64,000 bases of DNA, from positions 1,116,001-1,180,000 of the forward strand of contig NZ_JAHDTI010000003.1 of the NCBI RefSeq assembly GCF_018531495.1. The letters are read 5' to 3'. This stretch comes from Nonomuraea sediminis (GTDB lineage: Bacteria > Actinomycetota > Actinomycetes > Streptosporangiales > Streptosporangiaceae). Both the position numbers and the translations under genes were made by a program. Below, in pieces: positions 16,203 to 23,926 of this stretch. The notes below the pieces were generated by a model. It saw only the letters and a list, made by a program, of their open reading frames with translations, ran no database searches and was not told the DNA's origin. Position 1 is the first letter of the stretch. Every line of letters begins with the position of its first letter.

Positions 16203-17321
16203 ATGGCCATGAGCACCGAAATCAAGCCATTCCGCATCGACGTCCCCCAGGCCGACCTCGACGACCTGCACGAACGGCTGCGCCGTACCCGGTGGCCGAG
16301 CGAGATCCCCGGGCAGGGCTGGAGCAGGGGCGTGCCGCTGGACTACCTCAGAGGCCTGGCCGACTACTGGCTCAACGACTTCGACTGGCGGGCCGCCGAG
16401 GCCGAGCTCAACGCCCACCCGCAGTTCATCACCGAGATCGACGGCCAGATCGTGCACTTCACGCACATCCGCTCGGCCAGGCCCGGCGCGCTGCCGCTGC
16501 TGCTCCTGCCTGACAACCCCGGAGGCGTCATCTGGGCGCTGGACCTCCTCGAGCCGCTGTCGCGCGACTTCCACCTCGTGGTGCCGACCAACCCGGGCGT
16601 CGGCTTCTCCACCCCGCTCAGCGGCCCCGGCTGGGACGTGCCCAGGACCGCCGCCGCCTTCGCCGAGCTGATGTCCAGGCTCGGCTACGACAGGTACGGC
16701 ACGGCCGGCGGCGGAGGCGGCGCGAACCTGTCACTCGAGCTCGTCCGGCAGGTGCCGGAACGGCTGGCCGGCATCCACGTCAACGCCTGGGTGGTCTTCC
16801 CCTCGCAGGATCCGGCGGAGATGGCCCTGCTCACCGAGGACGAGCAGCGGCGGCTGGCGGCCATGCAGCGCTTCCTGCAGGACGGGATGGGCTTCAACCA
16901 GATCATGTCGACCAGGCCGCAGACCCTGGCCTACGCGCTGACCGACTCCCCCGTGGGACAGCTGGCGTGGATCGTGGAGAAGTTCAAGGAGTGGACCGAC
17001 GAGTCCGCCGAGCTGCCGGAGGACGCCTTCTCGCGCGACCGCATCCTGACCGACGTCAGCGGGCAGTGGTTCAACCGGGCAGGTGCCTCGACCGCGCACC
17101 TGTACTACGACGTCGGCCACGACCCGGGGGCGTACGCGCCCAAGCCGCGCGGGACGGTGCCCACCGCCGTGCTGCTCTCGCCGGGGGACGTCACGATCCG
17201 CCGCTTCGCCGAGCGGGCCGCGAACATCGTCCGCTGGACCGAGCTCGAGCGGGGCGGCGCCTACCTCGCGCTCGAGGCGCCCGACCTCGTGGCCGACGAC
17301 ATCCGCGCGTTCTACGGCTAG
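16203..17321 (+). CDS. Epoxide hydrolase-family protein lacking catalytic residues
   Basis: Has the full architecture of microsomal-type epoxide hydrolases: the EHN N-terminal domain (IKPFRIDVPQADLDDLHERL, RWP) followed by an alpha/beta-hydrolase fold, 372 residues. However, all signature sites are changed. The oxyanion loop normally HGWPG reads LPDNPGG. The nucleophile elbow normally GGDWG reads GGGGG, so the Asp is absent. The C-terminal catalytic His motif normally RGGHF reads RGGAY. The surrounding structural residues (MSRLGYDRYG, LAGIHVN, ALEAPDLVADDIRAFY) are well conserved, arguing for a maintained non-catalytic role. ATG 16203 or 16209 are the starts. It is divergent from the LuxR regulator. 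Confidence 0.88.
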   Translation: MAMSTEIKPFRIDVPQADLDDLHERLRRTRWPSEIPGQGWSRGVPLDYLRGLADYWLNDFDWRAAEAELNAHPQFITEIDGQIVHFTHIRSARPGALPLLLLPDNPGGVIWALDLLEPLSRDFHLVVPTNPGVGFSTPLSGPGWDVPRTAAAFAELMSRLGYDRYGTAGGGGGANLSLELVRQVPERLAGIHVNAWVVFPSQDPAEMALLTEDEQRRLAAMQRFLQDGMGFNQIMSTRPQTLAYALTDSPVGQLAWIVEKFKEWTDESAELPEDAFSRDRILTDVSGQWFNRAGASTAHLYYDVGHDPGAYAPKPRGTVPTAVLLSPGDVTIRRFAERAANIVRWTELERGGAYLALEAPDLVADDIRAFYG

Positions 17322-17716
17322 GGCCGGTTGTGGCGGCCACGGCCGAAGCCGCGGAAGACCAGGAAGACGAAGATCCACAGCGGCCAGATGTGCACGTGAC
17401 CCGAGGTCAGCGACACCACCGCGACGCCCACGACCGCCAGCGCCACGATCGGCACCCACCACATCTGCTGGTTGGGGTTGCGCGGCGGCGGCGGGGGCGC
17501 CTCGGGCACGGGCTGCGGGCGGACGGCGGGCACGGGCAGGTCGTTGGTGAGCGCGCGCAGGTCGCCGAGCGTCTTCGCGGCGTAGGCCGAGGTGGACCGC
17601 TCGTCGAACTCCTCCAGGGTCAGCCTGCCCTGCGCGTAGTTCTCGCGCAGGGCCTCGGCGACCTTCTCCCGGTCCTCGTCCGATGCCCGCAGCCCGTTGT
17701 CTTGAAAGTCCTCCAC
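17318..17716 (-). CDS. DUF1707 SHOCT-like domain membrane protein
   Basis: Residues about 7-60 form a DUF1707 domain (LRASDEDREKVAEALRENYAQGRLTLEEFDERSTSAYAAKTLGDLRALTNDLP), common at the N-terminus of actinobacterial membrane proteins. A Pro-rich linker follows, then two short membrane helices (MWWVPIVALAVVGVAVV and IWPLWIFVFLVF) and a basic tail. Its function is unknown. The stop codon overlaps the stop of the epoxide-hydrolase-like gene on the other strand by three bases, so the two genes end in each other. Confidence 0.88.
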   Translation of the reverse strand: MEDFQDNGLRASDEDREKVAEALRENYAQGRLTLEEFDERSTSAYAAKTLGDLRALTNDLPVPAVRPQPVPEAPPPPPRNPNQQMWWVPIVALAVVGVAVVSLTSGHVHIWPLWIFVFLVFRGFGRGRHNRP

Positions 17717-17752
17717 GTATCCGATTCAACCTCTTCATCCGGCTTGATGGAT

Positions 17753-17766
17753 CCACCCACGGGTGG
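17753..17766. promoter_or_regulatory. Perfect palindrome, candidate ArsR operator
   Basis: CCACCC-AC-GGGTGG lies 40 bases before the ArsR start and 36 bases before the divergent DUF1707 start. A TATATA tract at about 17790-17796 could be the -10 for the ArsR gene. Confidence 0.45.
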
Positions 17767-17805
17767 AAGCTCATAATTCACCGGCAACTTATATAGGCTT
17801 GGGTC

Positions 17806-18132
17806 ATGCACGCGTTCGACATCCTCGGGGATCCGGTGCGGCGCCGGATCCTGGAGCTGCTGGCCGACGGCGAGCTGTCCGCAGGGCAGATCGGCGCCGT
17901 GGTCCAGGAGGAGTTCGGCATCTCGCAGCCGGGGGTGTCGCAGCACCTGCGGGTGCTGCGCGAGAGCGGGTTCGCCACCGTGCGGGCGGAGGGCACCAAG
18001 CGGGTCTACGCCGCCAACCCCGAGCCGCTCAAGGAAGCGGACGAGTGGCTTGATCGCTACCGGGGGTTCTGGCGGCAGCGCCTTGACGCGCTGGGCACGG
18101 AGATCGCCAGGGGGAGGCGTTCGAGACAGTGA
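17806..18132 (+). CDS. ArsR-family winged-helix transcriptional regulator
   Basis: A 108-residue ArsR/SmtB-type repressor (FDILGDPVRRRILELLADGELSAGQI, then the recognition helix ISQPGVSQHLRVLRESG, and wing VRAEGTKRVYAANPEPL). The C-terminal EADEWLDRYRGFWRQRLDALG helix is shared with metal-independent ArsR proteins that sit next to SRPBCC or methyltransferase genes. I see no Cys/His metal site. Its TGA overlaps the GTG of the methyltransferase gene by four bases, so the two are coupled. Confidence 0.92.
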   Translation: MHAFDILGDPVRRRILELLADGELSAGQIGAVVQEEFGISQPGVSQHLRVLRESGFATVRAEGTKRVYAANPEPLKEADEWLDRYRGFWRQRLDALGTEIARGRRSRQ

Positions 18133-19211
18133 TCCGGTGGACGGAGGCAGGACGGCAGCACGAAGCGCCCTGGCGCTCGGCCCTCGGCGCCCCACCGCCG
18201 AAGGACGTGGTCGTCGCCGACGACCGGATGCCCGCCGCCACCGCCTACCGTCTGGCCTGCGAAGGCACCGCCCTGCTCTGGCGCGGCGACTTCAACAACG
18301 CCCGCCAGTTGCTGGCCGCCATGGGCCACCGCTGCAAGCACGCCCCGCCCGGCTCGGGCTTCCACCGCCACCGCCAGGCCCAGGCGCAGCGCGCTCACAC
18401 TCTCGGCATGCTGCTGATCCCCTTCGAGGCGGGCAACCTCATCCCGCTGCGCAGGGCTCCCGACGTGCGGCAGGCCTGCGCGGAGGCCTATGCCGGCCAG
18501 GGTCCCGCGGTCGGGCCGCTGCGCGAGCTGCTCGGCGTGATCGGGGCGCACGAGTGGCGCCGCCGCGGCGTCGAGGTGCCCGCGCTCGGCGACCGCATCC
18601 ACCCGCACTACGGCGTCTTCTCCCCCATCCGCGGCGAGTACGTCGACCTGGTCGCCCAGGCCCCGCTCCCTGCCACGGACACCGCCTTCGACCTCGGCAC
18701 CGGTTCGGGCGTGCTGGCGGCCGTCCTGGCCAGGCGCGGCGTCGAGCACGTCGTGGCCACCGACCTCGACCCGCGCGCGATCGCCTGCGCGTGCGACAAC
18801 CTCACCCGCCTGCACCTGACTGGCCAGGTGGAGGTACGGCAGGCCGACCTCTACCCGCCGGGCAGGGCCGGCCTCGTGGTGTGCAACCCGCCGTGGCTGC
18901 CCGCCAAACCCGTCTCCCTCCTGGACCAGGCCGTCTACGACCCGAAGGGCCGCATGCTGCACGGCTTCCTGGACGGCCTGGACGACCATCTGGAGCCTGG
19001 CGGCGAAGGCTGGCTCGTCATGTCGGACCTGGCCGAACAGCTGGACCTGCGCGCCCCCGGCGAGCTGGAGGCCGCCATCGCCGCGGACGGGTTCAAGGTC
19101 GTCGACCGGCTCGACACCAGGCCGCACCACCCGCGTGCGGAGGACGAGGACGACCCGCTGAGCGCGGCCCGCGCGGCGGAGACCACGTCCCTGTGGCGGC
19201 TCAGGCGCTGA
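18129..19211 (+). CDS. Class I SAM-dependent methyltransferase (NPPW type)
   Basis: The central Rossmann domain has SAM motif I FDLGTGSGVLAAVLA (near residues 182-196), motif II acidic ATDLDPRAIACA, and motif IV CNPPWLPA typical of N5-glutamine or nucleobase amino-group methyltransferases. The N-terminal ~170 residues form an accessory domain (TAYRLACEGTALLWRGDFNNARQLLAAM) as in several actinobacterial paralogues. The substrate is unknown. GTG at 18129 is the start, overlapping the ArsR stop. The 3' end overlaps the convergent GlxA gene by 11 bases. Confidence 0.88.
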   Translation: MIRWTEAGRQHEAPWRSALGAPPPKDVVVADDRMPAATAYRLACEGTALLWRGDFNNARQLLAAMGHRCKHAPPGSGFHRHRQAQAQRAHTLGMLLIPFEAGNLIPLRRAPDVRQACAEAYAGQGPAVGPLRELLGVIGAHEWRRRGVEVPALGDRIHPHYGVFSPIRGEYVDLVAQAPLPATDTAFDLGTGSGVLAAVLARRGVEHVVATDLDPRAIACACDNLTRLHLTGQVEVRQADLYPPGRAGLVVCNPPWLPAKPVSLLDQAVYDPKGRMLHGFLDGLDDHLEPGGEGWLVMSDLAEQLDLRAPGELEAAIAADGFKVVDRLDTRPHHPRAEDEDDPLSAARAAETTSLWRLRR

Positions 19212-20166
19212 AAGCGCGGCGGTAGGCCGACGGCGACGTGCGCATGGCGCGGGTGAAGTGGTGGCGGAACGTCACCGGGCTGTCGAAGCCGACCGCGGCG
19301 CCGATCTCCTCCACCGGCGCCTGCGACGACTCGAGCATCGGCAGGCTGGCGGCCACCCGCTGCGCGATCACCCAGCGCAGCGGGCTGGTGCCCGTCTGGC
19401 GTTTGAAGTGCCGGATGAACGAGCGCTCCGACATGCGCGCCTCGCGCGCCAGCCGGGCGACCGTCAGCGGCTCGGCCAGGTTGCCGAGCGCCCAGGCCAT
19501 CGCCCTGGCCACGCCGTCGTCGCCGCCGGGCGGCGGCACCGGGGCCTCGATGAACTGGGCCTGCCCGCCCTCCCTGTGCGGCGGGATGACCAGCCGCCTG
19601 GCCACCGCGTTGGCCACCCTGGCGCCGTGGTCCCTGCGCACCAGGTGCACCAGCAGGTCGAGCCCGGCGGCGCTGCCCGCGCTGGTCAGCACGTCGCCGC
19701 CGTCCACGTAGAGCACCGACGGGGTCACCCGGACCGCGGGGTAGCGGCTGCGCAGCAGGTCGGCGTACTTCCAGTGGGTGGTCGCCTCGCGGCCGTCCAG
19801 CAGCCCGGCCGCCGCCAGTGCGAACGCTCCCGAGCAGATCGACACGATCCGCGCGCCCCGCCCGTGTGCCGTCCTCAGCGCCTCGACCAGCTCGCCCGAC
19901 ACCTCGTCACGCACGTCGGCCACCCCGGGCACGATCACCGTGCCGGCCGCGGCCAGCACGTCCAGCCCGTGCTCGGCCCGCATCGTGAAGCCGCCCACGA
20001 CGCGCAGCGGTTCCGCCGTCTCGGCGCACACCGACAGCGTGTACCAGGGCACGTCCAGCTCCGGCCGCGGCAACCCGAAGATCTCCACGACGCAGCCCAG
20101 CTCGAACGGGGCCATCCCGTCGAACGCGAGCACCGCCACGGACGGCAGGCGACCAGGCATCAGCAT
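19201..20166 (-). CDS. GlxA-family AraC-type regulator (second copy)
   Basis: DJ-1/PfpI domain (VAVLAFDGMAPFELGCVVEIFGLPRPEL; SICSGAFALAAAGLLDGREATTHW with the conserved Cys near residue 112) plus an AraC HTH (VARLAREARMSERSFIRHFKRQTGTSPLRWVIAQRV, VGFDSPVTFRHHF). It belongs to the same family as the gene at 7936 but is not a recent duplicate (different linker and ligand-domain sequence). Its ATG sits inside a perfect inverted repeat, which suggests autoregulation; ATG at 20160 is an alternative start. Confidence 0.92.
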   Translation of the reverse strand: MLMPGRLPSVAVLAFDGMAPFELGCVVEIFGLPRPELDVPWYTLSVCAETAEPLRVVGGFTMRAEHGLDVLAAAGTVIVPGVADVRDEVSGELVEALRTAHGRGARIVSICSGAFALAAAGLLDGREATTHWKYADLLRSRYPAVRVTPSVLYVDGGDVLTSAGSAAGLDLLVHLVRRDHGARVANAVARRLVIPPHREGGQAQFIEAPVPPPGGDDGVARAMAWALGNLAEPLTVARLAREARMSERSFIRHFKRQTGTSPLRWVIAQRVAASLPMLESSQAPVEEIGAAVGFDSPVTFRHHFTRAMRTSPSAYRRAFSA

Positions 20167-20177
20167 GCCCGCATGCT
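20162..20177. promoter_or_regulatory. Perfect inverted repeat over the GlxA start codon
   Basis: AGCATGC-CC-GCATGCT, a 7+2+7 perfect palindrome, covers the ATG at 20164-20166. It could be an autoregulatory operator or mask initiation in the mRNA. Confidence 0.5.
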
Positions 20178-20198
20178 ATTCGGCCGCCTGAGAGCGCT

Positions 20199-20425
20199 CT
20201 GTACGGCGGGCGGCCCGGGACCGTGGTGCCCGCAGCACGTCGCGCCCTGCGAGCGGCCCGGGACCGTGGTGCCCGCTGGACATTGCGCCGTGGCGGCGGG
20301 CAAGTGTCACCGACTCGCCGGAAGTGCCGGTCGCGGGCCCCCGGCCGGAGTGCGGCGGGCGGGCGGGGGCGGCGGCTCGCCGTACAAGATCACTGTAAAG
20401 ATCGGGCCCTGTACGGCGGGCGGCC
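20199..20425. repeat. Dispersed intergenic element, copy B, with flanking direct repeats
   Basis: Two copies of CTGTACGGCGGGCGGCC lie at 20199 and 20409. A perfect 24-base direct repeat (beginning GCGGCCCGGGACC) lies at 20210 and 20253. Between about 20280 and 20395 the minus strand matches the 13.3-13.4 kb element. No gene is evident in the 286 bases between the genes at 20166 and 20453. Confidence 0.65.
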
Positions 20426-20452
20426 GGTGGGGCGGCCTGCCGTCCCGGCATC

Positions 20453-21004
20453 ATGGGGCGCATGAACGAGATGCTGCCGATGATGCGGCGCGCCGCCGAG
20501 CGGACCGGCGCGCTGACGCGGGGCCTGAGCGAGGAGCAGCTGGCGCTGCCGACCCCGTGCGAGAGCTACGACGTGCGGGCCCTCATCGCCCACCTGGAGT
20601 GGGCGGCCGAGAATTTCGCGTCCGTGGCGTCCGGCGGCCAGATGATCCCGCGCGATGAGGAGTACCACGGCGACTTCCCCGAGCGGGCCGCGCGGATGCT
20701 GACCGCCTGGGAGCGTCCCGAGGCGTGGGAGGGCGTCAGCCCGGGCATGGGGCTGCCGATGCCCGTGCTGGCCAACATGGCGCTGGTCGACATGGTCGCG
20801 CACGGGTGGGACCTGGCCGTGGCCACCGGGCAGGACTACGAGGTGGACGAGGAGACCGCGGCGGTCTCGCTGGCCTTCACCGAGAAGATGGCGCCCATGG
20901 GGCGGCAGCGGGGCGCGTTCGGCGACCCGGTCGAGGTGCCCGAGGACGCGGCCACGCTGCACCGGCTGCTCGGTGTCATCGGCCGCGATCCCTCGTGGAG
21001 ATAA
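20453..21004 (+). CDS. TIGR03086-type DinB-like/maleylpyruvate-isomerase-N family protein
   Basis: A single DinB-like four-helix domain of 183 residues. It has the family's opening (MLPMMRRAAERTGALTRGLSEEQLALPTPCESYDVRALIAHL), a His at the end of helix 2 (AHLEW) and a second His in VDMVAHGWDLAVATGQ, the usual metal ligands in this group. Actinobacterial members may be mycothiol-dependent enzymes; the specific reaction is unknown. ATG at 20453 or 20462 could be the start. Confidence 0.85.
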   Translation: MGRMNEMLPMMRRAAERTGALTRGLSEEQLALPTPCESYDVRALIAHLEWAAENFASVASGGQMIPRDEEYHGDFPERAARMLTAWERPEAWEGVSPGMGLPMPVLANMALVDMVAHGWDLAVATGQDYEVDEETAAVSLAFTEKMAPMGRQRGAFGDPVEVPEDAATLHRLLGVIGRDPSWR

Positions 21005-21178
21005 CGAATCGGGCCCAGCCAGGAATCAATCCGTAATTAACCCGCTTTATCACGATGGGGCGGAAATAACGGTTCGATGTTGGGCATTACGCGTTGATCG
21101 CGGTTTGTGCTCGCTTGAGTCTCCTGCCCGGCTTTCTTCGTGTCGAGGACCGTCCTACGACATGGAGGTGTGAAGACG

Positions 21179-22636
21179 ATGAAATTTCGTCCTTTAGCCA
21201 TCACTGTCGGAATGACGGCGGTCATCGTGCTGGCCGCCTGCGGAGGCCCCGGATCGAGCGGGGACTCCGCGCAGAAGGCCCCGGGGCAGCACAACAGCCT
21301 TCCGCAGCCCTCGGCCGCGGCGACGAACGCCGAGCAGGACACGACCCAGGCGCAGATCTCGACGTTCGCCCTGGACGTGGACACCGCCTCGTACGCCTAC
21401 GCCGGCCGTACGCTCAAGGAAGGGCGCAGGCCCGAGGCGGGACAGATCCGTCCCGAGGAGTTCGTCAACGCCTTCAGGCAGGACTACCCACAGCCGGCCG
21501 ACGACGGCTTCACCGTGCAGGTCGACGGGGCGCGGATGAGCGGGAGCGAGGCGATCCTGCGCGTGGGGCTGCAGACGCGCGCCTCCGAGAACGCGGCGCG
21601 GCGACCGGCGAATCTCACGTTCGTGGTGGACGTGTCGGGGTCGATGGCGGAGCCAGGGCGGCTCGATCTGGTCAAGCAGGCGCTGCACACGCTGATCGGG
21701 CAGCTGTCGCCGGGCGACGAGGTGTCCATCGTGTCCTTCAGCGACGAGGCCAGGGTCCTGGCGTCGATGACGCCGCTGGCCGCGAGCGCCGACCTGCACG
21801 CGGCGGTGGGCCGGCTGGCCATCGAGGGGAGCACGAACCTGGAGGCAGGGCTGGTCACCGGCTACCAGGAGGCGGCCAAGGCGTTCCGTCCGGCCGCCAC
21901 GAACCGGGTCATCCTGCTGTCCGACGGGCTGGCCAACCAGGGGCAGACCGAGTGGCAGGCCATCCTGGACCGGGTCAAGGAGTACGCGGGTCGGCAGATC
22001 GCACTGCTCACGGTCGGGGTCGGGCGGGACTACGGTGATCAGCTCATGGAGCAGCTGGCCGACCACGGCGACGGCGCGGCCGTCTACGTCAGCACCCAGG
22101 AGGAGGCCGACAAGATCTTCGCCACCCGGCTGCCCGCCACGATCGAGCTGCGGGCGCGCGACGCCAAGGCGCAGGTGGTGTTCAACCCTTCGGTGGTCGA
22201 GAGCTACCAGCTCATCGGGTACGAGAACCGGGCGCTGTCGGCCGAGGAGTTCCGCGACGACAGCCGCGACGGGGGCGAGATCGGTCCCGGGCACTCCGTC
22301 ACCGCGCTGTACTCCGTACGGCTCAAGCCAGGGGCGCGCGGGCAGCTCGCCTCGGCGACCGTGCGCTGGCAGGACCCCGACACGCGCAACCCGTCCGAGG
22401 CGAGCAACGCGATCGAGGTGAGCAAGCTGTCGGACTCGATGTGGGCCTCGACGCCGGTACGGCTGCAGGTGGACCTGGTGGCCGCCGCGTTCGCGCTGCA
22501 GCTGCGCGACGGGAACGCCTACGGGATGGACCTGGCCACGCTGGGCGAGCACGCCCGGCGGCTGGCGAGCGCGTCGGAGGATCCCCAGGTGGGCGAGCTG
22601 GCCGACCTGATCGTGCGGGCGCAGGCTATCCCGTGA
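21179..22636 (+). CDS. VWA-domain lipoprotein (YfbK-like)
   Basis: A secreted lipoprotein: the signal peptide KFRPLAITVGMTAVIVLAAC has a lipobox ending in Cys near residue 20. It is followed by the vWF-N segment STFALDVDTASYAYAGRTL, a VWA domain with a complete MIDAS motif (VVDVSGSMAEPGR; STNLEAG Thr; LLSDGLANQGQ Asp), and a C-terminal DUF3520-type region (KAQVVFNPSVVESYQLIGYENR). The family binds divalent cations and probably protein partners at the cell surface. ATG at 21179 is chosen for GGAGGTG nine bases upstream. The 174 bases before it are relatively AT-rich and should hold the promoter. The 3' end overlaps the convergent EF-hand gene by 11 bases. Confidence 0.9.
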   Translation: MKFRPLAITVGMTAVIVLAACGGPGSSGDSAQKAPGQHNSLPQPSAAATNAEQDTTQAQISTFALDVDTASYAYAGRTLKEGRRPEAGQIRPEEFVNAFRQDYPQPADDGFTVQVDGARMSGSEAILRVGLQTRASENAARRPANLTFVVDVSGSMAEPGRLDLVKQALHTLIGQLSPGDEVSIVSFSDEARVLASMTPLAASADLHAAVGRLAIEGSTNLEAGLVTGYQEAAKAFRPAATNRVILLSDGLANQGQTEWQAILDRVKEYAGRQIALLTVGVGRDYGDQLMEQLADHGDGAAVYVSTQEEADKIFATRLPATIELRARDAKAQVVFNPSVVESYQLIGYENRALSAEEFRDDSRDGGEIGPGHSVTALYSVRLKPGARGQLASATVRWQDPDTRNPSEASNAIEVSKLSDSMWASTPVRLQVDLVAAAFALQLRDGNAYGMDLATLGEHARRLASASEDPQVGELADLIVRAQAIP

Positions 22637-23144
22637 TCGGGACGCCGCCGCTGTCGCGGTAGTAGAAGTCGTAGAGCGCCTGGGCGAACTCGTCCTTGGC
22701 CAGCAGGCCGTCGCGGTTGACGTCGAGGCGCTCGAAGGCCTTGCGGGCCGTCTTGCCGACCACGTCGTAGGCCGCCCACAGCCTGGCGTACTCGGCCTTG
22801 GACAGCTTCTCGTCGCCGTCGGTGTCGAGCGCGTCCCACAGGGCGTCGCCGATCGGCCACACGATCCGCGCCACGAACTCCAGGCGGTCGGGGGCCCTGG
22901 TGGCGTGGCGGACGTAGGCCTTGCGGCTGATCCTGCCGAAGTGGTCGGTGCCGATGGCGGCCACGGCGTTGAGCCAGGCCTGCTCGTAGGCCTTCAAAAC
23001 GCGGGCGCGGTGGGGGTCGACGATTCCCAGCCGGTCGCAGACGGATCTGGCCACGACCGCCATGTCCTCTCGATCCAGATAGCCGTCGTGGCCCATATCA
23101 CTGGTATCGAAGGCGTTTCCGGCATTGCGCGCATGAGAATTCAT
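22626..23144 (-). CDS. Calerythrin-like EF-hand calcium-binding protein
   Basis: A 172-residue cytosolic protein with EF-hand loops. Loop 1 spans D16-D27 (DMGHDGYLDRED). Loop 2 is a degenerate site near 66-77 (TDHFGRISRKAY). Loop 3 spans D107-E118 (DTDGDEKLSKAE) and loop 4 spans D141-E152 (DVNRDGLLAKDE). Loops 3 and 4 keep all acidic ligands and the position-12 Glu, so they should bind calcium. Calerythrin-like proteins are usually free-standing buffers or sensors. Here the ATG overlaps the TGA of the cyclodipeptide synthase by four bases, so it is translated from that mRNA and probably serves the same pathway. Confidence 0.92.
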   Translation of the reverse strand: MNSHARNAGNAFDTSDMGHDGYLDREDMAVVARSVCDRLGIVDPHRARVLKAYEQAWLNAVAAIGTDHFGRISRKAYVRHATRAPDRLEFVARIVWPIGDALWDALDTDGDEKLSKAEYARLWAAYDVVGKTARKAFERLDVNRDGLLAKDEFAQALYDFYYRDSGGVPITG

Positions 23145-23848
23145 GTCCCACCCCGCTGAAACATTCCCGCATCATGGTGTTCATCGACCCCAATGCCTGT
23201 CAACCGGATTGTCAGAATTCCTTGCCCCGCTACGGGAAATACCGGGAGCATTCCGGCGAACAGCAAATTTGCCATCGGCATGGGCTTCGGATAGCAGAAC
23301 AGCGAGGATCTCGTTCCCAGAATCGACGGGCTGTCGAGCACGAGCGGAAGCTCCGCCAGCAGGAACGGCACGGCGCTCGCGACCTGCTCCCCCGACGGGC
23401 TCGGCGCGTCCACGATCGGCGCGACCGCGGTCACGCAGTGCTCGCGGAACGCGGAATCCTCGCGGAACAGCCGCTCCATCTCGCCCCGCAACCGGGCGTA
23501 GGCGGGCTGGCCCATCAGATCCGTCCAGCTGAACACCCCCACGCCACGCAGATCCAGGCCGTCCAGCGCCCGCACCACCCGGTTACGGGTGTTGTTGATC
23601 TCCTCCCTGGCCTTCTTCCGCGCCCGCTGCGGCGAATACCCCCGGGCCACCAGCGTCCCCGCCAACTCCGTGCCCGGCACCAGCACGTCCACCCGGTCGA
23701 ACTCGGCGCCCGCCCACCGCAGCAACTCGGCCAGCACCGGGACGCTGAAGAACCCGTTCAACGCCGACACCCCGAGCAGCGCGTGCTCCCTCCGCTCGAA
23801 GATCCGCCCACACCTGGCGGTCAGAGGGGTCGCCTCGATCAATCCCAT
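23141..23848 (-). CDS. tRNA-dependent cyclodipeptide synthase (CDPS)
   Basis: CDPSs use two aminoacyl-tRNAs to make a 2,5-diketopiperazine via an aminoacyl-Ser enzyme. The 235-residue product has the family landmarks: the catalytic Ser28 loop (LLGVSALNGFFS), the RWAGAEFDRVDVLVPG strand, the basic helix ARKKAREEINNTRNR that contacts tRNA, the catalytic Glu166 in FLLAELPLVLDSP, and SSLFCYP followed by a GQGILTI strand. Asn31 with Tyr186-Pro187 is compatible with the XYP subgroup. The position four before Glu166, usually Tyr, is Phe162. ATG at 23848 fits the family length. No tailoring enzyme (P450, oxidase, methyltransferase) adjoins; the only coupled gene is the EF-hand protein. The product cannot be predicted. 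Confidence 0.88.
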   Translation of the reverse strand: MGLIEATPLTARCGRIFERREHALLGVSALNGFFSVPVLAELLRWAGAEFDRVDVLVPGTELAGTLVARGYSPQRARKKAREEINNTRNRVVRALDGLDLRGVGVFSWTDLMGQPAYARLRGEMERLFREDSAFREHCVTAVAPIVDAPSPSGEQVASAVPFLLAELPLVLDSPSILGTRSSLFCYPKPMPMANLLFAGMLPVFPVAGQGILTIRLTGIGVDEHHDAGMFQRGGT

Positions 23849-23926
23849 GCCACGGACAGTAGCAACGCCACCACCCTCCGCGAGCGGCCAGAGGGGTGCC
23901 CCGGGTCGGCTAGACTTGAGCACGTA

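Noticed and set aside
22626..23848. EF-hand gene as an unrelated neighbour of the CDPS
   Set aside because: The ATGA overlap makes independent expression unlikely, so it is kept as a coupled pair.
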